Of a stretch of 64,000 nucleotides of DNA, positions 18,231 to 28,813 are shown one piece after another. This DNA is from Dysgonomonas sp. 520 (GTDB taxonomy: Bacteria; Bacteroidota; Bacteroidia; Bacteroidales; Dysgonomonadaceae): the NCBI RefSeq assembly GCF_010501095.1, contig NZ_QVMP01000015.1, positions 1 through 64,000 of the forward strand. The letters are read 5' to 3'. Numbering within the stretch: position 1 is the stretch's first letter; the number at the start of each line of letters is the position of its first letter. The notes below the pieces were generated by a model, which made no database searches, was not told where the DNA came from, and saw nothing but the letters and a program-made list of their open reading frames with translations. The position numbers and the translations under genes are program-made.

Positions 18231-20284
18231 TCTTTACTTTTTTCCCTAAAGTTGTTCAATCCTATATTCAGGAATTTTATATAATCGTCTACGTTTTCGT
18301 TGTAGGCATACCACGGTCCTATCGGGTTGCCGTCCGAGCCCAGCAATACGTAGTAAGGTTGAGAATTCGTCCCAAACTTATGCCTTTGCAGGTAGCTCCA
18401 CTTGTCTCCCACAGTTTTCAATTTCCGGACTTCTCCATTTGCCTCCTTTACTTCCAGAACTTCCGGAAGGCTCTTTTTATCGTCAACCATCAGGGTGATG
18501 AGCACATAGTCATTCTCCAGAATATTTTTCACACGAGAGTCAATCCAAACCGAATTTTCCATCTTGCGGCAATTTACACAACCATATCCGGAAAAGTCAA
18601 TAATCACAGGTTTGTTGTTTCTACGGGCATAAGCCATGCCTTCGTCGTAATCTTCAAATTTGGCATGTACATCTCCGTCGTAAAGATTAAAGTCCTGAGT
18701 TTTCAATGGCGGAGCAAAAGCACTGATCGCTTTCAGTGGCGCACCCCATAATCCGGGAATCAGATAAACCGCAAAGCTAAGAGATATGATAGCAAGGAAT
18801 AACCTCGTCACCGAAACATGTTTCAGGTCGCTATCATGGGCAAATTTTAGTTTTCCCAAGAGATATACACCTAACAGTATAAATATAATTATCCACAAAA
18901 CAAGGAATACCTCCCTGTCCAGGATTCTCCATCCATAAGCAAGGTCTGCTACCGATAAGAATTTCAAAGCCAAAGCCAGTTCCAGAAATCCGAGAACGAC
19001 TTTAACCGAATTCAGCCAACCACCTGATTTTGGCATGCTCTCCAACCAAGACGGGAATATGGCAAACAAGGCAAAAGGTATGGACAATGCCAAGGAGAAA
19101 CCTAGCATCCCCATTGCCGGTGCAATTATGGCTCCACTTACGGCAGACTCAACCAAAAGAGTCCCGATGATTGGTCCTGTACAGGAAAAAGACACCAATG
19201 CCAGCGTGAATGCCATGAAAAATATGCTCAACAAACCTGTTGTTGAATCGGCTTTGCTATCCATCTTGTTTGTCCACGATGATGGCAATACAATCTCAAA
19301 TGCACCGAAGAAGGATGCCGCAAAAACAACCAACAAGGCAAAAAACAACAGGTTGAAAATGGCACTTGTAGATAAATCGTTCAAAGCGCTGGCTCCGAAT
19401 ATGGCAGTTATTATGAGTCCTAACAGTACATAAATAACCACAATAGAAAGACCATAGGTCACAGCATCTTTTATTGCACCCGCCCTGCTTTTCTTATTTC
19501 TTTTCAGGAAGAAGCTGACAGTCATCGGAATCATTGGCCAGATACAGGGCATAAACAAAGCTAACAATCCTCCGCCAAAACCGAGAATAAAAATCATTAT
19601 CAGCGACCGGTTCGATATACCATCCTCTGCTCTGAAAGGTTTCAGTTGATCCGTTACAGGAGTCCAAAGGTCTGTCTCCGAACCGGATGCTCCTATGTTT
19701 TCAGGAACAGCGGGTGATGCCGTAGCAACTGTGTCTACACTTGTTTTTTCAATAGCAACAGCAACAGTATCTGCTGTTACAGGTTGCTCTTCTTTATTGT
19801 TATCTGCGCCTACAACCAGAGTTTGCGGCAACTGAGCCGAGGTAAAACTAAAGGATATCGGGTCGGGAGGTGTACATGTTTCATCGTTGCAAGCCTGAGC
19901 ACGTATATCGCCCTCCATCTTGAATTTGGCTTTATCCGTAACCTTAAACCGTTGTGTAAAACTTACCGAGTTGTCGAAATACGCAACCTGCATATCGAAT
20001 ATCTCATCGTAAACTTTAGTAGATGTTCTGTTTGCTTTAAACTTCCCAAGCTTTGTTGCTCCTTGAAGTTCGTCGATAGTCAATGTTGTGGGGTTAGGAC
20101 CTCCTTCGGGAAGGTTAGTGTCGTACAGATGCCAGTTTGCGGCTATTGTTGCTGTGGCTACAAGGTCTATTTCGCCGTTGCCTTTGTCTACAAGACTAAA
20201 TTTCCATGAAACAGGATTTGAGGCCAAAGACAGAGTAACAAATAGGGAAATAAATGTTACTAATAAAAAAAATTTCTTCTTCAT
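18227..20284 (-). CDS. Thiol:disulfide interchange protein, DsbD-like
   Basis: 685 residues. After a signal peptide (about 1-21), residues about 25-150 form a DsbD-alpha-like periplasmic domain containing the Cys pair in CNDETC. A low-complexity linker follows (about 155-215), then eight membrane helices of the CcdA/DsbD-beta type with Cys residues in LFMPCIWPM and VSFSCTGP, and a C-terminal thioredoxin domain with C569-VN-C572. It carries cytoplasmic reducing power to periplasmic cysteines. A TATCTTTG -7 box lies upstream at 20310-20317 (minus). It overlaps mazG. Confidence 0.92.
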   Translation of the reverse strand: MKKKFFLLVTFISLFVTLSLASNPVSWKFSLVDKGNGEIDLVATATIAANWHLYDTNLPEGGPNPTTLTIDELQGATKLGKFKANRTSTKVYDEIFDMQVAYFDNSVSFTQRFKVTDKAKFKMEGDIRAQACNDETCTPPDPISFSFTSAQLPQTLVVGADNNKEEQPVTADTVAVAIEKTSVDTVATASPAVPENIGASGSETDLWTPVTDQLKPFRAEDGISNRSLIMIFILGFGGGLLALFMPCIWPMIPMTVSFFLKRNKKSRAGAIKDAVTYGLSIVVIYVLLGLIITAIFGASALNDLSTSAIFNLLFFALLVVFAASFFGAFEIVLPSSWTNKMDSKADSTTGLLSIFFMAFTLALVSFSCTGPIIGTLLVESAVSGAIIAPAMGMLGFSLALSIPFALFAIFPSWLESMPKSGGWLNSVKVVLGFLELALALKFLSVADLAYGWRILDREVFLVLWIIIFILLGVYLLGKLKFAHDSDLKHVSVTRLFLAIISLSFAVYLIPGLWGAPLKAISAFAPPLKTQDFNLYDGDVHAKFEDYDEGMAYARRNNKPVIIDFSGYGCVNCRKMENSVWIDSRVKNILENDYVLITLMVDDKKSLPEVLEVKEANGEVRKLKTVGDKWSYLQRHKFGTNSQPYYVLLGSDGNPIGPWYAYNENVDDYIKFLNIGLNNFREKSKE

Positions 20285-20309
20285 AAAGTTTTCACCATAT
20301 TTGGGGATA

Positions 20310-20317
20310 CAAAGATA
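20310..20317 (-). promoter_or_regulatory. Candidate -7 box for the dsbD-like gene
   Basis: Minus-strand TATCTTTG, an exact TAnnTTTG match, 26 bases from the ATG, in the short divergent region shared with folA. Confidence 0.5.
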
Positions 20318-20364
20318 AAGATTATAATAATTACCTTTACACGAAAAATTGTCAAATTAAGTTT

Positions 20365-20865
20365 ATGCTTACAAAATCAATCATTGTCGCTGTCGACAAC
20401 AATAACGCTATTGGTAAAGATAACAAATTGCTTTGCCATCTTCCAAACGATTTGAAATATTTTAAATCTGTAACAAGTGGACATCCTGTCATCATGGGAC
20501 GAAAAACATTTGACTCGTTGCCCAACGGGCCTTTACCCAACAGGCGGAACATTGTGCTTTCGAGGCAAGACATACTGATAGACGGATGTGAAGTTTGCCA
20601 TTCGATGAATGAAGCTCTTGAACTGTGCAAGGATGAAGAGGTGGTTTTTATTATCGGTGGCGCATCCATATACAAAGATGCGATGACTATCGCCGACAAA
20701 CTTTATGTCACTTATATTGACCATACGTTTGAAAACACCGACGCCTTTTTCCCGAATATAGATACAACTGAATGGGAAGAAGTGTCAAGGACATATAATT
20801 CTCCTGACGAAAAAAATCGCTATGCGCACTCGTTCGTTTTGTATAGGAGGGTATGTCAAAAGTAA
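20365..20865 (+). CDS. folA: Dihydrofolate reductase
   Basis: 166 residues reducing dihydrofolate to tetrahydrofolate with NADPH. Conserved points: SIIVAVDNNNAIGKDNKLLC, LPNDLKYFK, the substrate loop VIMGRKTFDSL, FIIGGASIY and DAFFPNID. The acidic active-site residue is the Asp of LPNDLKYF. The last six codons (RRVCQK) and stop lie inside a repeat sequence also found at 37632-37671, so the C-terminus was apparently supplied by a mobile repeat. thyA is 36 kb away in this window rather than adjacent. Confidence 0.96.
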   Translation: MLTKSIIVAVDNNNAIGKDNKLLCHLPNDLKYFKSVTSGHPVIMGRKTFDSLPNGPLPNRRNIVLSRQDILIDGCEVCHSMNEALELCKDEEVVFIIGGASIYKDAMTIADKLYVTYIDHTFENTDAFFPNIDTTEWEEVSRTYNSPDEKNRYAHSFVLYRRVCQK

Positions 20866-20930
20866 AATTACACTATCAAGGTGTTACTGATTTTTGTCAT
20901 TGAGTAGCCTTCGCTACTCAATGACAAAAA
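20847..20930. repeat. Repeat of family C ending in a perfect bidirectional terminator
   Basis: The first 42 bases (GAGGGTATGTCAAAAG..., ATTACACTATCAAGGTGTTACT) match the reverse complement of 37632-37671. It then ends in an 18-bp perfect stem, 20891-20908 with 20913-20930, loop CTTC, flanked by A and T runs. The stem sits between the convergent genes folA and alaS and can terminate both. Confidence 0.8.
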
Positions 20931-20935
20931 GGCTC

Positions 20936-23554
20936 TTAGATTTTCAGCTTACTCAATATTTCTTCCGTTGCTTTCGACAGGCCCTCTACATTCTTGCCTC
21001 CTGCCGTAGCAAAGTGAGGCTGACCGCCGCCACCGCCTTGTATATGTTTTGCAGCTTCACGCACTATTTGCGAAGCATTGAACCCTCTGGCTACAAGGTC
21101 GTCCGAAAACATGAGGGTAAGCATTGGTTTTCCCTCCGTATCTGTTGAACCGATGAAAACAGAATTAGCGGGATATTCTCCTTTAATCTGGAATGCAATA
21201 TCTTTTGCGATATCTGCCGGTATATGCCCACGCATCGTGAATACGGATATTCCGTTTATATCTTGTTTTTGTTTTATGATGGCTTCTTTAAGGCGGACAG
21301 ACTTTTCTTTTACATATTCTTCCACCTGCTTTTTCATTTCGGCGTTTTCTTCAACAAATTTGCGGATAGCCTGAACCAGATTCGGTGCATTGTGAAATAT
21401 AGCTTTCATTTCCATCAATACCTCTTGCTGACCATAGAAATAATCTTCGCAAGCCTCTGCCGTAATAGCCTCCACACGACGGATTCCTGCGGCAATAGAA
21501 CTTTCGGCAATGATGCGGAACGACCCTATGCGTCCTGTTGAAGAGATATGCGTACCCCCGCACAACTCAACCGAATCGCCAAAACGGACAACACGCACTT
21601 CTTCTCCATATTTCTCGCCGAAAAGAGCCATTGCTCCCATTTCTTTTGCCTGTGCGATGGGTACGTGGCGATTTTCAGTTAGGGTAATATTTTCCCTTAT
21701 TTTTGAAGTAACCATGCGTTCTACTTTTCTTATTTCCTTGTCGGTAAGTTTCTGGAAATGCGCGAAGTCGAACCTGAGAACTTGCGGCGAAACATAAGAT
21801 CCTTTCTGTTCTACATGTTCGCCAAGCACCTCTCTCAAAGCCGAATGAAGCAAGTGAGTTGCAGTATGGTTACATTCCGTCGCCGTTCTGTTCTTTGCAT
21901 TGATTTGAGCAATAAACGTAGCTGTGATATCAGCAGGCAATTTAGCGGTCAAATGTACCGAAAGGTTATTTTCTCTCTTCGTGTCGAATATTTCAATTTT
22001 TTCGTCACCATTTATCAGCCAACCACTATCGCCAACCTGACCTCCCATTTCGGCATAGAAAGGAGTACGATCGAGAACCAATTGGAAATATTCGCCCGAC
22101 TTTTGTTTAATCTTTCTGAAACGAAGTATTTGTGCCTCCGATTCTGTGAAATCGTATCCTACAAATACAGGTTCACCTTCTTTTATTACAGTCCAGTCTC
22201 CCGTTTCCACGGCTGCTGCGTTGCGGGCACGGTCTTTCTGTTTCTGCATTTCGGTCTTGAAACCATCTTCGTCAACGGTCATATTGTTTTCACGCAAGAT
22301 GAGTTCCGTCAAATCGAGAGGAAAACCGTATGTGTCATACAGGGTGAAAGCGTCTATTCCGGCAAGAACGGTTTGGTTTTTAGCTTTAGCTTCGGCTATA
22401 TGTTTTTCGAGAAGTTTAATTCCTGTTTCCAATGTACGCAGGAAAGAATCTTCTTCTTCTTTCATTACTTTTTCTATCAACGTTTTTTGCTGCTCCAGTT
22501 CGGGGTAAGCCTCTCCCATAGTCGTCAGTAGAGCAGGGATAAGTTTGTACATAAAGGCTTGGTGCTGACCAAGGAAAGTATATCCGTAGCGAACAGCCCG
22601 ACGAAGAATACGGCGAATCACATATCCCGCTTTAGCATTCGAAGGCAATTGCCCGTCGGCAATGGAAAATGCAATGGTGCGCACATGGTCGGCAATAACA
22701 CGCATGGCAATATCTTTCTTTTCGTCTTTGCCATATTCCGATTGCGTCATACCTGCAAGCGTGCGGATTATCGGTTGGAAGACATCCGTGTCGTAGTTCG
22801 ATGTTTTACCTTGCACAGCCATACAAAGGCGTTCAAAACCCATACCTGTGTCGATAACACGGGCAGGAAGCGGCTCCAGCGATTTGTCCGCTTTGCGGTT
22901 GAATTGCATGAACACAAGATTCCATATTTCAATTACCTGAGGATGACTTTCATTAACTAAAGTAAGAGCATCCACTTTTGCCCTCTCGTCATCGGGGCGA
23001 AGGTCGATATGTATCTCAGAACAAGGTCCACAAGGACCCGTTTCGCCCATCTCCCAGAAATTATCTTTCTTGTTACCGTTTATTATTCTGTCTTTCGACA
23101 AATATTTTTCCCAATAGCCCGCTGCTTCATCGTCACGTTGCAAGCCTTCATCAGGACTTCCCTCGAAAACAGTTACATACAGTCTGTCTTTATCAAGTTT
23201 AATGACTTCCGTCAGATATTCCCATGCCCATTCTATCGCCTCTTTTTTGAAGTAGTCGCCAAACGACCAGTTTCCAAGCATTTCGAACATTGTGTGATGA
23301 TAAGTGTCCAACCCAACTTCCTCCAGGTCGTTGTGCTTACCGCTTACACGGAGACATTTTTGAGAATCTGCCACCCTCGGATATTTAATGGGGGCATTGC
23401 CCAGAATTATATCTTTAAATTGGTTCATTCCCGCATTGGTAAACATAAGCGTAGGGTCGTCTTTTATCACCATAGGTGCGGAAGGTACAATCTGATGTCC
23501 TTTCGAATGGAAAAAATCTTTGAATGAATTACGGATTTCTTTAGATGTCATCAT
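20936..23554 (-). CDS. alaS: Alanyl-tRNA synthetase
   Basis: 872 residues charging tRNA-Ala. The N-terminal class II catalytic core includes [35 protein letters not shown] (motif 2 area) and GFERL. The editing domain shows [16 protein letters not shown] and the zinc-binding ELCGGTH motif. The C-terminal DHHA1 region contains [21 protein letters not shown]. Length and order are standard. It is divergent from the M23 peptidase gene. Confidence 0.98.
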   Translation of the reverse strand: MMTSKEIRNSFKDFFHSKGHQIVPSAPMVIKDDPTLMFTNAGMNQFKDIILGNAPIKYPRVADSQKCLRVSGKHNDLEEVGLDTYHHTMFEMLGNWSFGDYFKKEAIEWAWEYLTEVIKLDKDRLYVTVFEGSPDEGLQRDDEAAGYWEKYLSKDRIINGNKKDNFWEMGETGPCGPCSEIHIDLRPDDERAKVDALTLVNESHPQVIEIWNLVFMQFNRKADKSLEPLPARVIDTGMGFERLCMAVQGKTSNYDTDVFQPIIRTLAGMTQSEYGKDEKKDIAMRVIADHVRTIAFSIADGQLPSNAKAGYVIRRILRRAVRYGYTFLGQHQAFMYKLIPALLTTMGEAYPELEQQKTLIEKVMKEEEDSFLRTLETGIKLLEKHIAEAKAKNQTVLAGIDAFTLYDTYGFPLDLTELILRENNMTVDEDGFKTEMQKQKDRARNAAAVETGDWTVIKEGEPVFVGYDFTESEAQILRFRKIKQKSGEYFQLVLDRTPFYAEMGGQVGDSGWLINGDEKIEIFDTKRENNLSVHLTAKLPADITATFIAQINAKNRTATECNHTATHLLHSALREVLGEHVEQKGSYVSPQVLRFDFAHFQKLTDKEIRKVERMVTSKIRENITLTENRHVPIAQAKEMGAMALFGEKYGEEVRVVRFGDSVELCGGTHISSTGRIGSFRIIAESSIAAGIRRVEAITAEACEDYFYGQQEVLMEMKAIFHNAPNLVQAIRKFVEENAEMKKQVEEYVKEKSVRLKEAIIKQKQDINGISVFTMRGHIPADIAKDIAFQIKGEYPANSVFIGSTDTEGKPMLTLMFSDDLVARGFNASQIVREAAKHIQGGGGGQPHFATAGGKNVEGLSKATEEILSKLKI

Positions 23555-23606
23555 TGTATTATATATTTTTGCTTTTTTCTTTTTCAGTTTCTTTAATTAA
23601 ATATAG

Positions 23607-23638
23607 TTTGCAAAAATAACTCAAAAACTTTACTTTTG
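23607..23638 (+). promoter_or_regulatory. Bacteroidota promoter of the M23 peptidase gene (-33 and -7)
   Basis: A TTTG at 23607-23610 and TACTTTTG at 23631-23638 are 20 bases apart, exactly the spacing of the Bacteroidota -33/-7 consensus. Transcription would start near 23644, giving a 39-base leader. It is the best two-element match seen in the window. Confidence 0.7.
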
Positions 23639-23682
23639 CCCTTCATGTCCAATAAAAAGTAAGACAGAACTATTTATATTTC

Positions 23683-24657
23683 ATGAAGAAAAAAATCTAT
23701 TATCGATACAATCCTCAAACTTTGTCTTACGAGAGAGTCTACCCCAGTCTGTCGAAACGGATTTTTAACATTGTACGTAATCTTCTGGGAGGAATAATAA
23801 TAGGAGCTGTTGGTTTTTGGCTGATTACGAACTATGTGGTTGAATCGCCTCACGAAGTAGGTCAAAGAAAAGAGATCAACATGATGAGGGCAAACTACGA
23901 AATGCTATCGAAACGATTTGACGGAGCCTTGAAGGTTATGAAAGACATGCAGCAACGTGACGATAACATGTACCGGGCAATTTTTCATGCCGAACCCATC
24001 CCTCAGGAAATTCGTTATTCCGGATATGCCAACATGTCTAAATATGAAGAACTGATGAGCCTGAACAATCCGGAAATGATAGTACAGACCAATCAGAAAT
24101 TAGACTTATTGAACAAACAGTTATATATACAATCCAAATCGTTTGACGACATTGTGGTGATGATAGGCAAGCAGAAAGACCGCCTGTTGCATGTGCCATC
24201 CATTCAGCCGGTAGCCAACAAAGACTTGTCGCGCGTGGCTTCGGGATATGGTATGCGCATCGACCCCGTTTACGGTACCCCACGATTCCATGCGGGTATG
24301 GACTTTACGGCAAAAACGGGAACGGATGTGTATGTAACAGGAAACGGAACCGTGACGTATGCCGACTGGAAACAAGGGTACGGAAATTGTATTATCATAG
24401 ATCACGGATACGGATACGAAACACTATATGCCCACTTAGATTCTTATAATATTAAAGAAGGCCAACAAGTGGTGCGTGGCGAAAAAATAGGGGAAGTGGG
24501 TAATACCGGAAAATCGACCGGGCCACATCTTCACTACGAGGTGCGTGTGAAAGGAAAGCCGGACAATCCTGCCAATTACTATTTCATGGATTTGACTGCC
24601 GAAGAGTATGACCAGATGTTGCGGATATCGGCAAACCACGGTCAGGTTATGGACTGA
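23683..24657 (+). CDS. M23 family metallopeptidase (peptidoglycan endopeptidase)
   Basis: 324 residues. A single N-terminal membrane helix (about 28-46, LLGGIIIGAVGFWLITNYVV) anchors the protein, followed by a helical, probably coiled-coil stretch (about 55-170) and a LytM/lysostaphin-type zinc domain. The zinc ligands and catalytic histidines are in HAGMDF and HLHYEV, with TLYAHLDSYNIKEGQQV between. It is predicted to cut peptidoglycan cross-bridges or to activate amidases in the periplasm. The MerR gene starts 14 bases downstream, forming an operon. Confidence 0.93.
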   Translation: MKKKIYYRYNPQTLSYERVYPSLSKRIFNIVRNLLGGIIIGAVGFWLITNYVVESPHEVGQRKEINMMRANYEMLSKRFDGALKVMKDMQQRDDNMYRAIFHAEPIPQEIRYSGYANMSKYEELMSLNNPEMIVQTNQKLDLLNKQLYIQSKSFDDIVVMIGKQKDRLLHVPSIQPVANKDLSRVASGYGMRIDPVYGTPRFHAGMDFTAKTGTDVYVTGNGTVTYADWKQGYGNCIIIDHGYGYETLYAHLDSYNIKEGQQVVRGEKIGEVGNTGKSTGPHLHYEVRVKGKPDNPANYYFMDLTAEEYDQMLRISANHGQVMD

Positions 24658-24671
24658 TTAAGGACTGAAGT

Positions 24672-25007
24672 ATGATTGATTTTGACAACAGCAAAAAATT
24701 GTATTTCTCCATAAAGGAGGTTGCTATTCATTTTGGCATAAATGAGTCGACTCTCAGGTTCTGGGAAACCGAGTTCAAAGAGGTTGCGCCCCGCAAATCG
24801 GCAGGAGGTGTGAGACAGTACACACGTTTGGATATCGACCAGATAGCAATCGTATATCATCTTCTGAAAGAAAAAAAACTTTCCATCGAAGGAGCTAAAC
24901 AAGTTTTAAGTACAAAAAAAGACGAGGAAACCCGCCGTCAGGAAATCCTTAAACGACTGGAAGGCATAAAAAAAGAACTTAACGACCTGATGGGTGCGTT
25001 TGACTAA
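24672..25007 (+). CDS. MerR family transcriptional regulator
   Basis: 111 residues: a MerR winged helix-turn-helix (YFSIKEVAIHFGINESTLRF, then RQYTRLDIDQIAIVYHLL) followed by a short helix rich in Lys and Glu. There is no C-terminal effector domain and no cysteines, so it is unlikely to sense metals; such short MerR proteins in Bacteroidota are encoded downstream of the M23 peptidase. Target unknown. Confidence 0.9.
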   Translation: MIDFDNSKKLYFSIKEVAIHFGINESTLRFWETEFKEVAPRKSAGGVRQYTRLDIDQIAIVYHLLKEKKLSIEGAKQVLSTKKDEETRRQEILKRLEGIKKELNDLMGAFD

Positions 25008-25031
25008 CGGTTCAATTCAGACAGCCAGCAC

Positions 25032-26492
25032 TTAATCAATTGTCTTCACATCCGACTTTTTCGACAATATCCACAAACCGATGAATGTAAGCAATCCGTT
25101 GAACATCAGGATTTCGTAACCAACCGTGTAATTAAATAATTGCTTCAGCAAGACATCTATACTGAAACTCAATACGGGAGCAAGGATGCAAACATAAGGA
25201 ACCAGCTTGTCTTTGAGAATTGCCCGTTTGGTGAACAACCCGAAACAGAACATTCCAAGCAGAGGGCCATAAGTGTAGGATGCCACCGTGTATATCGCAT
25301 CCAGTACGTTTGTGTTGTTTATCGCATTGATAATCAAGATAACAATCGCAAAAACTATACTCACCCCGATGTGTACTTTCAAGCGGGTCTTTTTTGCTTT
25401 TCCGGCTTCTTCTTTTTTTACATTCAGCAAATCTACACACACGGTTGTTGTTAACGCCGTGAGAGCCGAATCGGCACTGGAAAAAGCAGCGGCAATGATT
25501 CCTACCGTAAAGAAAATCAGTACAGGCAATCCTAGATATTCGGAAGCCAACACCGGCAAAATCTGATCCGATTTTTCAGGCAACACAATTCCCTGACTTG
25601 ATGCAAACACAAGTAAAAGAATGCCCAGGCAAAGGAACAGAAAATTGATAGGAACAAATGCGAAACCGTACGTCAGCATATTTTTTTGCGAATCCTTCAA
25701 ATTCTTCACGGTCAGGTTTTTTTGCATCATATCCTGATCCAAACCCGTCATCACAATGGTAATGAATATCCCACTAAAAAACTGTTTGAAAAAGTTTTGC
25801 TTGCTTCCCCAATCAAATTCAAAAATGCGGAAATATTCGCTACTCTTCACCGTATCCACCACTTGCCCGAAATCCATCGACATTTTGCTTGCCACCTGCC
25901 AGATAATCAGGAAGAGCGCCCCTACAAGGCACAGGGTTTGCAGCGAATCTGTCCAGATAATTGTTTTGATACCACTTTTGTGTGTATATGCCCAAATCAG
26001 GGCAATTATCCCGACCACCGTTACGGTGAATGGCACATCCCACCGGTCGAATACCAGTGTTTGAAGAATCAACGCCACCAGATACAAGCGTGCCGCTGCA
26101 CCTATCAGCTTTGAAAGGATGAAAAACGATGCGCCTGTTTTGTACGAACAAAATCCGAGGCGTTGCTCCAGATAGCCGTATATTGTGGTCAGATTCAATT
26201 TATAGTAAAGAGGCAGAAGCACATAAGCCACAGTGAGGTAGCCGAAGAAGAAACCGAACACCATTTGCATATAGGTCATTGCCTGTGCGCCAACCATGCC
26301 CGGTACGGAAACAAAAGTAACCCCCGAAATGGACGTCCCCACCATTGCAATGGCAACCACCCACCACGGAGATTTGCGGTTGGCAAGGAAGAATGCCTCG
26401 TTATCAGAATGTTTTTTACTTACAAAATAAGATATAAGATACAGTATGCCAAAGTATACTGCCATAATGATAAGAATAGATACTCCTTGCAT
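25032..26492 (-). CDS. Sodium:solute symporter (SSS family)
   Basis: 486 residues with about 13 membrane helices. The family markers are ANRKSPWWVVAIAMVGTSISGVTFVSVPG in the first third and AAFSSADSALTALTTTVCVDLL in helix 8-9, where Ser/Thr residues coordinate sodium. SSS proteins import sugars, sugar acids, amino acids or sialic acid with Na+. Being last in a run with a HAD phosphatase and a pectin-type acetylesterase, it may import a sugar acid, which is inference. Confidence 0.9.
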   Translation of the reverse strand: MQGVSILIIMAVYFGILYLISYFVSKKHSDNEAFFLANRKSPWWVVAIAMVGTSISGVTFVSVPGMVGAQAMTYMQMVFGFFFGYLTVAYVLLPLYYKLNLTTIYGYLEQRLGFCSYKTGASFFILSKLIGAAARLYLVALILQTLVFDRWDVPFTVTVVGIIALIWAYTHKSGIKTIIWTDSLQTLCLVGALFLIIWQVASKMSMDFGQVVDTVKSSEYFRIFEFDWGSKQNFFKQFFSGIFITIVMTGLDQDMMQKNLTVKNLKDSQKNMLTYGFAFVPINFLFLCLGILLLVFASSQGIVLPEKSDQILPVLASEYLGLPVLIFFTVGIIAAAFSSADSALTALTTTVCVDLLNVKKEEAGKAKKTRLKVHIGVSIVFAIVILIINAINNTNVLDAIYTVASYTYGPLLGMFCFGLFTKRAILKDKLVPYVCILAPVLSFSIDVLLKQLFNYTVGYEILMFNGLLTFIGLWILSKKSDVKTID

Positions 26493-26503
26493 TTTCGTCA
26501 GAT

Positions 26504-27142
26504 TTAATGGTCCATGAAATAGTTGGTCAGATGGGCGAACGAATCAAATTTTTTGGCATATTTGTCGGTCGTTCCGAATCCGTAACTTACAAATATATAA
26601 GGAATTTTCGCAATATCGCATTGTTTACGGTCAGAATCCGTATCACCCACATAAACAGGATTCTTCAGATCATATTTTTCCATCAAGGTATGAATGTTTA
26701 CATGCTTTGGCTGATGGTTTGCCCCATGCTCAAAATAATCGAGGAAAAGATCTTGCGTATTGGTATACTTCATAAAGTCGCCGATACTTCCTTTCTGGCA
26801 GTTGCTCAGCATAAACAGCTTGTACTTTTTTGACAGCTTATGTAAACCTTCAATCACATCGGGATAAACTTTTCCTCCCATCACAGGCAGGTGTTCATCT
26901 ACTGTTTCGGCAATAACCTTAAACAAACTGTCTATTTCATCGTCCGTCAGATCGGGAAAAACAATTGTGAAAATCTTTTTCGCCTCAATTCCCATATATT
27001 GCACCAGGTCTTGCCCTGTGAACTCTTTATTCAAACCCACTTTTTTAAAGGCTATATTCCAACAATAAGCATACGTATCCACCGCATCCCAAAGTGTTCC
27101 GTCCATGTCAAAAATCAGACTGTCAGTCTCTTTCAATTCCAT
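26504..27142 (-). CDS. HAD family hydrolase (phosphoglycolate phosphatase-like)
   Basis: 212 residues. HAD motif I is FDMDGTLWD (about residue 11), motif II LSNCQ (about 113), the lysine lies in NHQPKHVN, and motif III-IV is VGDTDSDRKQCD. A four-helix cap between motifs I and II places it in subfamily I (Gph-like). It dephosphorylates a small phosphorylated metabolite, unspecified. The 11-base gap to the symporter gene indicates cotranscription. Confidence 0.9.
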   Translation of the reverse strand: MELKETDSLIFDMDGTLWDAVDTYAYCWNIAFKKVGLNKEFTGQDLVQYMGIEAKKIFTIVFPDLTDDEIDSLFKVIAETVDEHLPVMGGKVYPDVIEGLHKLSKKYKLFMLSNCQKGSIGDFMKYTNTQDLFLDYFEHGANHQPKHVNIHTLMEKYDLKNPVYVGDTDSDRKQCDIAKIPYIFVSYGFGTTDKYAKKFDSFAHLTNYFMDH

Positions 27143-27164
27143 TTTTTTTCGTTTTGTGTTTTTT

Positions 27165-28784
27165 TTACTTTTTAAAGATTAGTCCTTTTATAGATATTCT
27201 TTCTATCCTGAAATACTTATCCGAAGCAGCCTTTTTATTCCAAGGATATATCCTTACATAATAAGTTTTTCCCTTTGGCACTTCAATGATATCAAAAGAA
27301 TTGTATTCCGTCAGTTTCCCATTCGGGAGGTTTTCCATCACCGCAAAAGTATCTGTTTCCGAAAAATCTTTATTCAGCGATCCTAAAGCGGTGAAATACA
27401 TATCTTTTCCTCCAATAGCACCAACATTGAAACTTACGTTGTCAATATATAGATTGTGCTTGGGGGCTGTTACGGAAAATTCAATATAACGAGTGGCATT
27501 CACATCAATATCTCCTGATGGCCAGCCGTCGTAGGGGATGAAAATGCTCATTCCATCTATCAACTCGGTTTTTAAACCGTCTATCTCGTACCCGGTTTCT
27601 AAATCTTTTTGCGCAGTCGACGCAAAACGGCGTGTGGGGATATACATAGCAGAAATTTCTTTCCCTCCTTTCACGGCTTTCCCCTTACCTTTCAACTCTA
27701 TCGTCTGGCTCTCCGAACTTTTATCGACCTTTATCACAGCCTCTTGCTTATACTCCTTTGACGATACGGGATCGAAACGAATTTGAAGTTGGGCATTCAC
27801 AGTTCCGTTGCTATATGGAATGGCGTGAACTTGCGAGAACCCCATCTTGTTGTTGAGGTCAAATACGCTAAATGGCTCTTTTACAGAAACCATAACATAG
27901 CCTTCTTTCGGTTCTAAATTCATGCCGATGACAGATAATGTTTTTGCGGATGCTCTTCCCACAAATTGTCTGCCGAAATCTACTGCCGATGGTTTTATTT
28001 GCAATCCCGACGGCAAAGACAAATAATCTGTTAGAATATCCTGCCTTATCAAATCTTCCACAGCCAGTTTAGAAAATAATATTCCTCCCATCGCTTTCAG
28101 GTGGGTGTTGTCGTCTTTCGCATATATAATTTCCTTCGATTTTTCCGCACCATACTCTTTCACCAGCTTTTCTGTTGAAAGGGTCATATCAACCAATGGC
28201 ACATTCATTTTTTTTGCTAAATATCGCATCGCCAAAGGATAATTCATTGTTGAATCATTGCCCGCAAATTCTGCGAGGTTATGCAATCCTTTATCCGTTA
28301 TATTATTGTTTTTGTCGAACAAGCGTCTCACCACAGGCGTCAGCAAAATCGGAATTGCTCCTTTTTCCCTTGATTCTGAAATGTACAACTCCATGTATTT
28401 CTGATACTGCCCCCAAGCGGCTGTTCCTCGCTGGCTCTTGTCGTTTTCGTCAGTGTCCTGACCATCAGCTTTTTCATCATTGTGCCCGAACTGAATGAAA
28501 ACATAATCTCCGGGTTTCAATGTTTCTCTGAGCTTACCCCAGAATTCATAATAGAACGATTTGGAACTACGTCCGTTTTTCGCTGCGTTATCCAGTTTAA
28601 CATTATCTTTCAAGAACAGAGGTAACATCTGTGCCCATCCACGCTTTTCTTTTTCCCCGCTATTTTTCACCTCATCGTAATCGGCCATTGTCGAATCGCC
28701 AATGGTAAGGATTCTCACTTGAGCGAAAGATAGCGACCCGGGAATGGTCACACTAAAAAATATAAGGAATAATAGTTTCTTCAT
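27165..28784 (-). CDS. Rhamnogalacturonan acetylesterase-like SGNH hydrolase with C-terminal domains
   Basis: 539 residues, exported (signal MKKLLFLIFFSVTIPGSLSFA). The SGNH domain spans about 22-255: block I ILTIGDSTMADYD, block III FIQFGHNDEK, block V DNTHLKAMGG, as in CE12 enzymes that deacetylate pectic rhamnogalacturonan. Residues about 265-370 look like an Ig-like domain (PSAVDFGRQFVGRAS...), and 390-535 a further beta domain that could bind glycan. A pectin-related role is inferred from family only; no polysaccharide utilisation locus surrounds it. Confidence 0.82.
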   Translation of the reverse strand: MKKLLFLIFFSVTIPGSLSFAQVRILTIGDSTMADYDEVKNSGEKEKRGWAQMLPLFLKDNVKLDNAAKNGRSSKSFYYEFWGKLRETLKPGDYVFIQFGHNDEKADGQDTDENDKSQRGTAAWGQYQKYMELYISESREKGAIPILLTPVVRRLFDKNNNITDKGLHNLAEFAGNDSTMNYPLAMRYLAKKMNVPLVDMTLSTEKLVKEYGAEKSKEIIYAKDDNTHLKAMGGILFSKLAVEDLIRQDILTDYLSLPSGLQIKPSAVDFGRQFVGRASAKTLSVIGMNLEPKEGYVMVSVKEPFSVFDLNNKMGFSQVHAIPYSNGTVNAQLQIRFDPVSSKEYKQEAVIKVDKSSESQTIELKGKGKAVKGGKEISAMYIPTRRFASTAQKDLETGYEIDGLKTELIDGMSIFIPYDGWPSGDIDVNATRYIEFSVTAPKHNLYIDNVSFNVGAIGGKDMYFTALGSLNKDFSETDTFAVMENLPNGKLTEYNSFDIIEVPKGKTYYVRIYPWNKKAASDKYFRIERISIKGLIFKK

Positions 28785-28813
28785 ATTGGGTATTTCTCTT
28801 TATTTCAAACATT

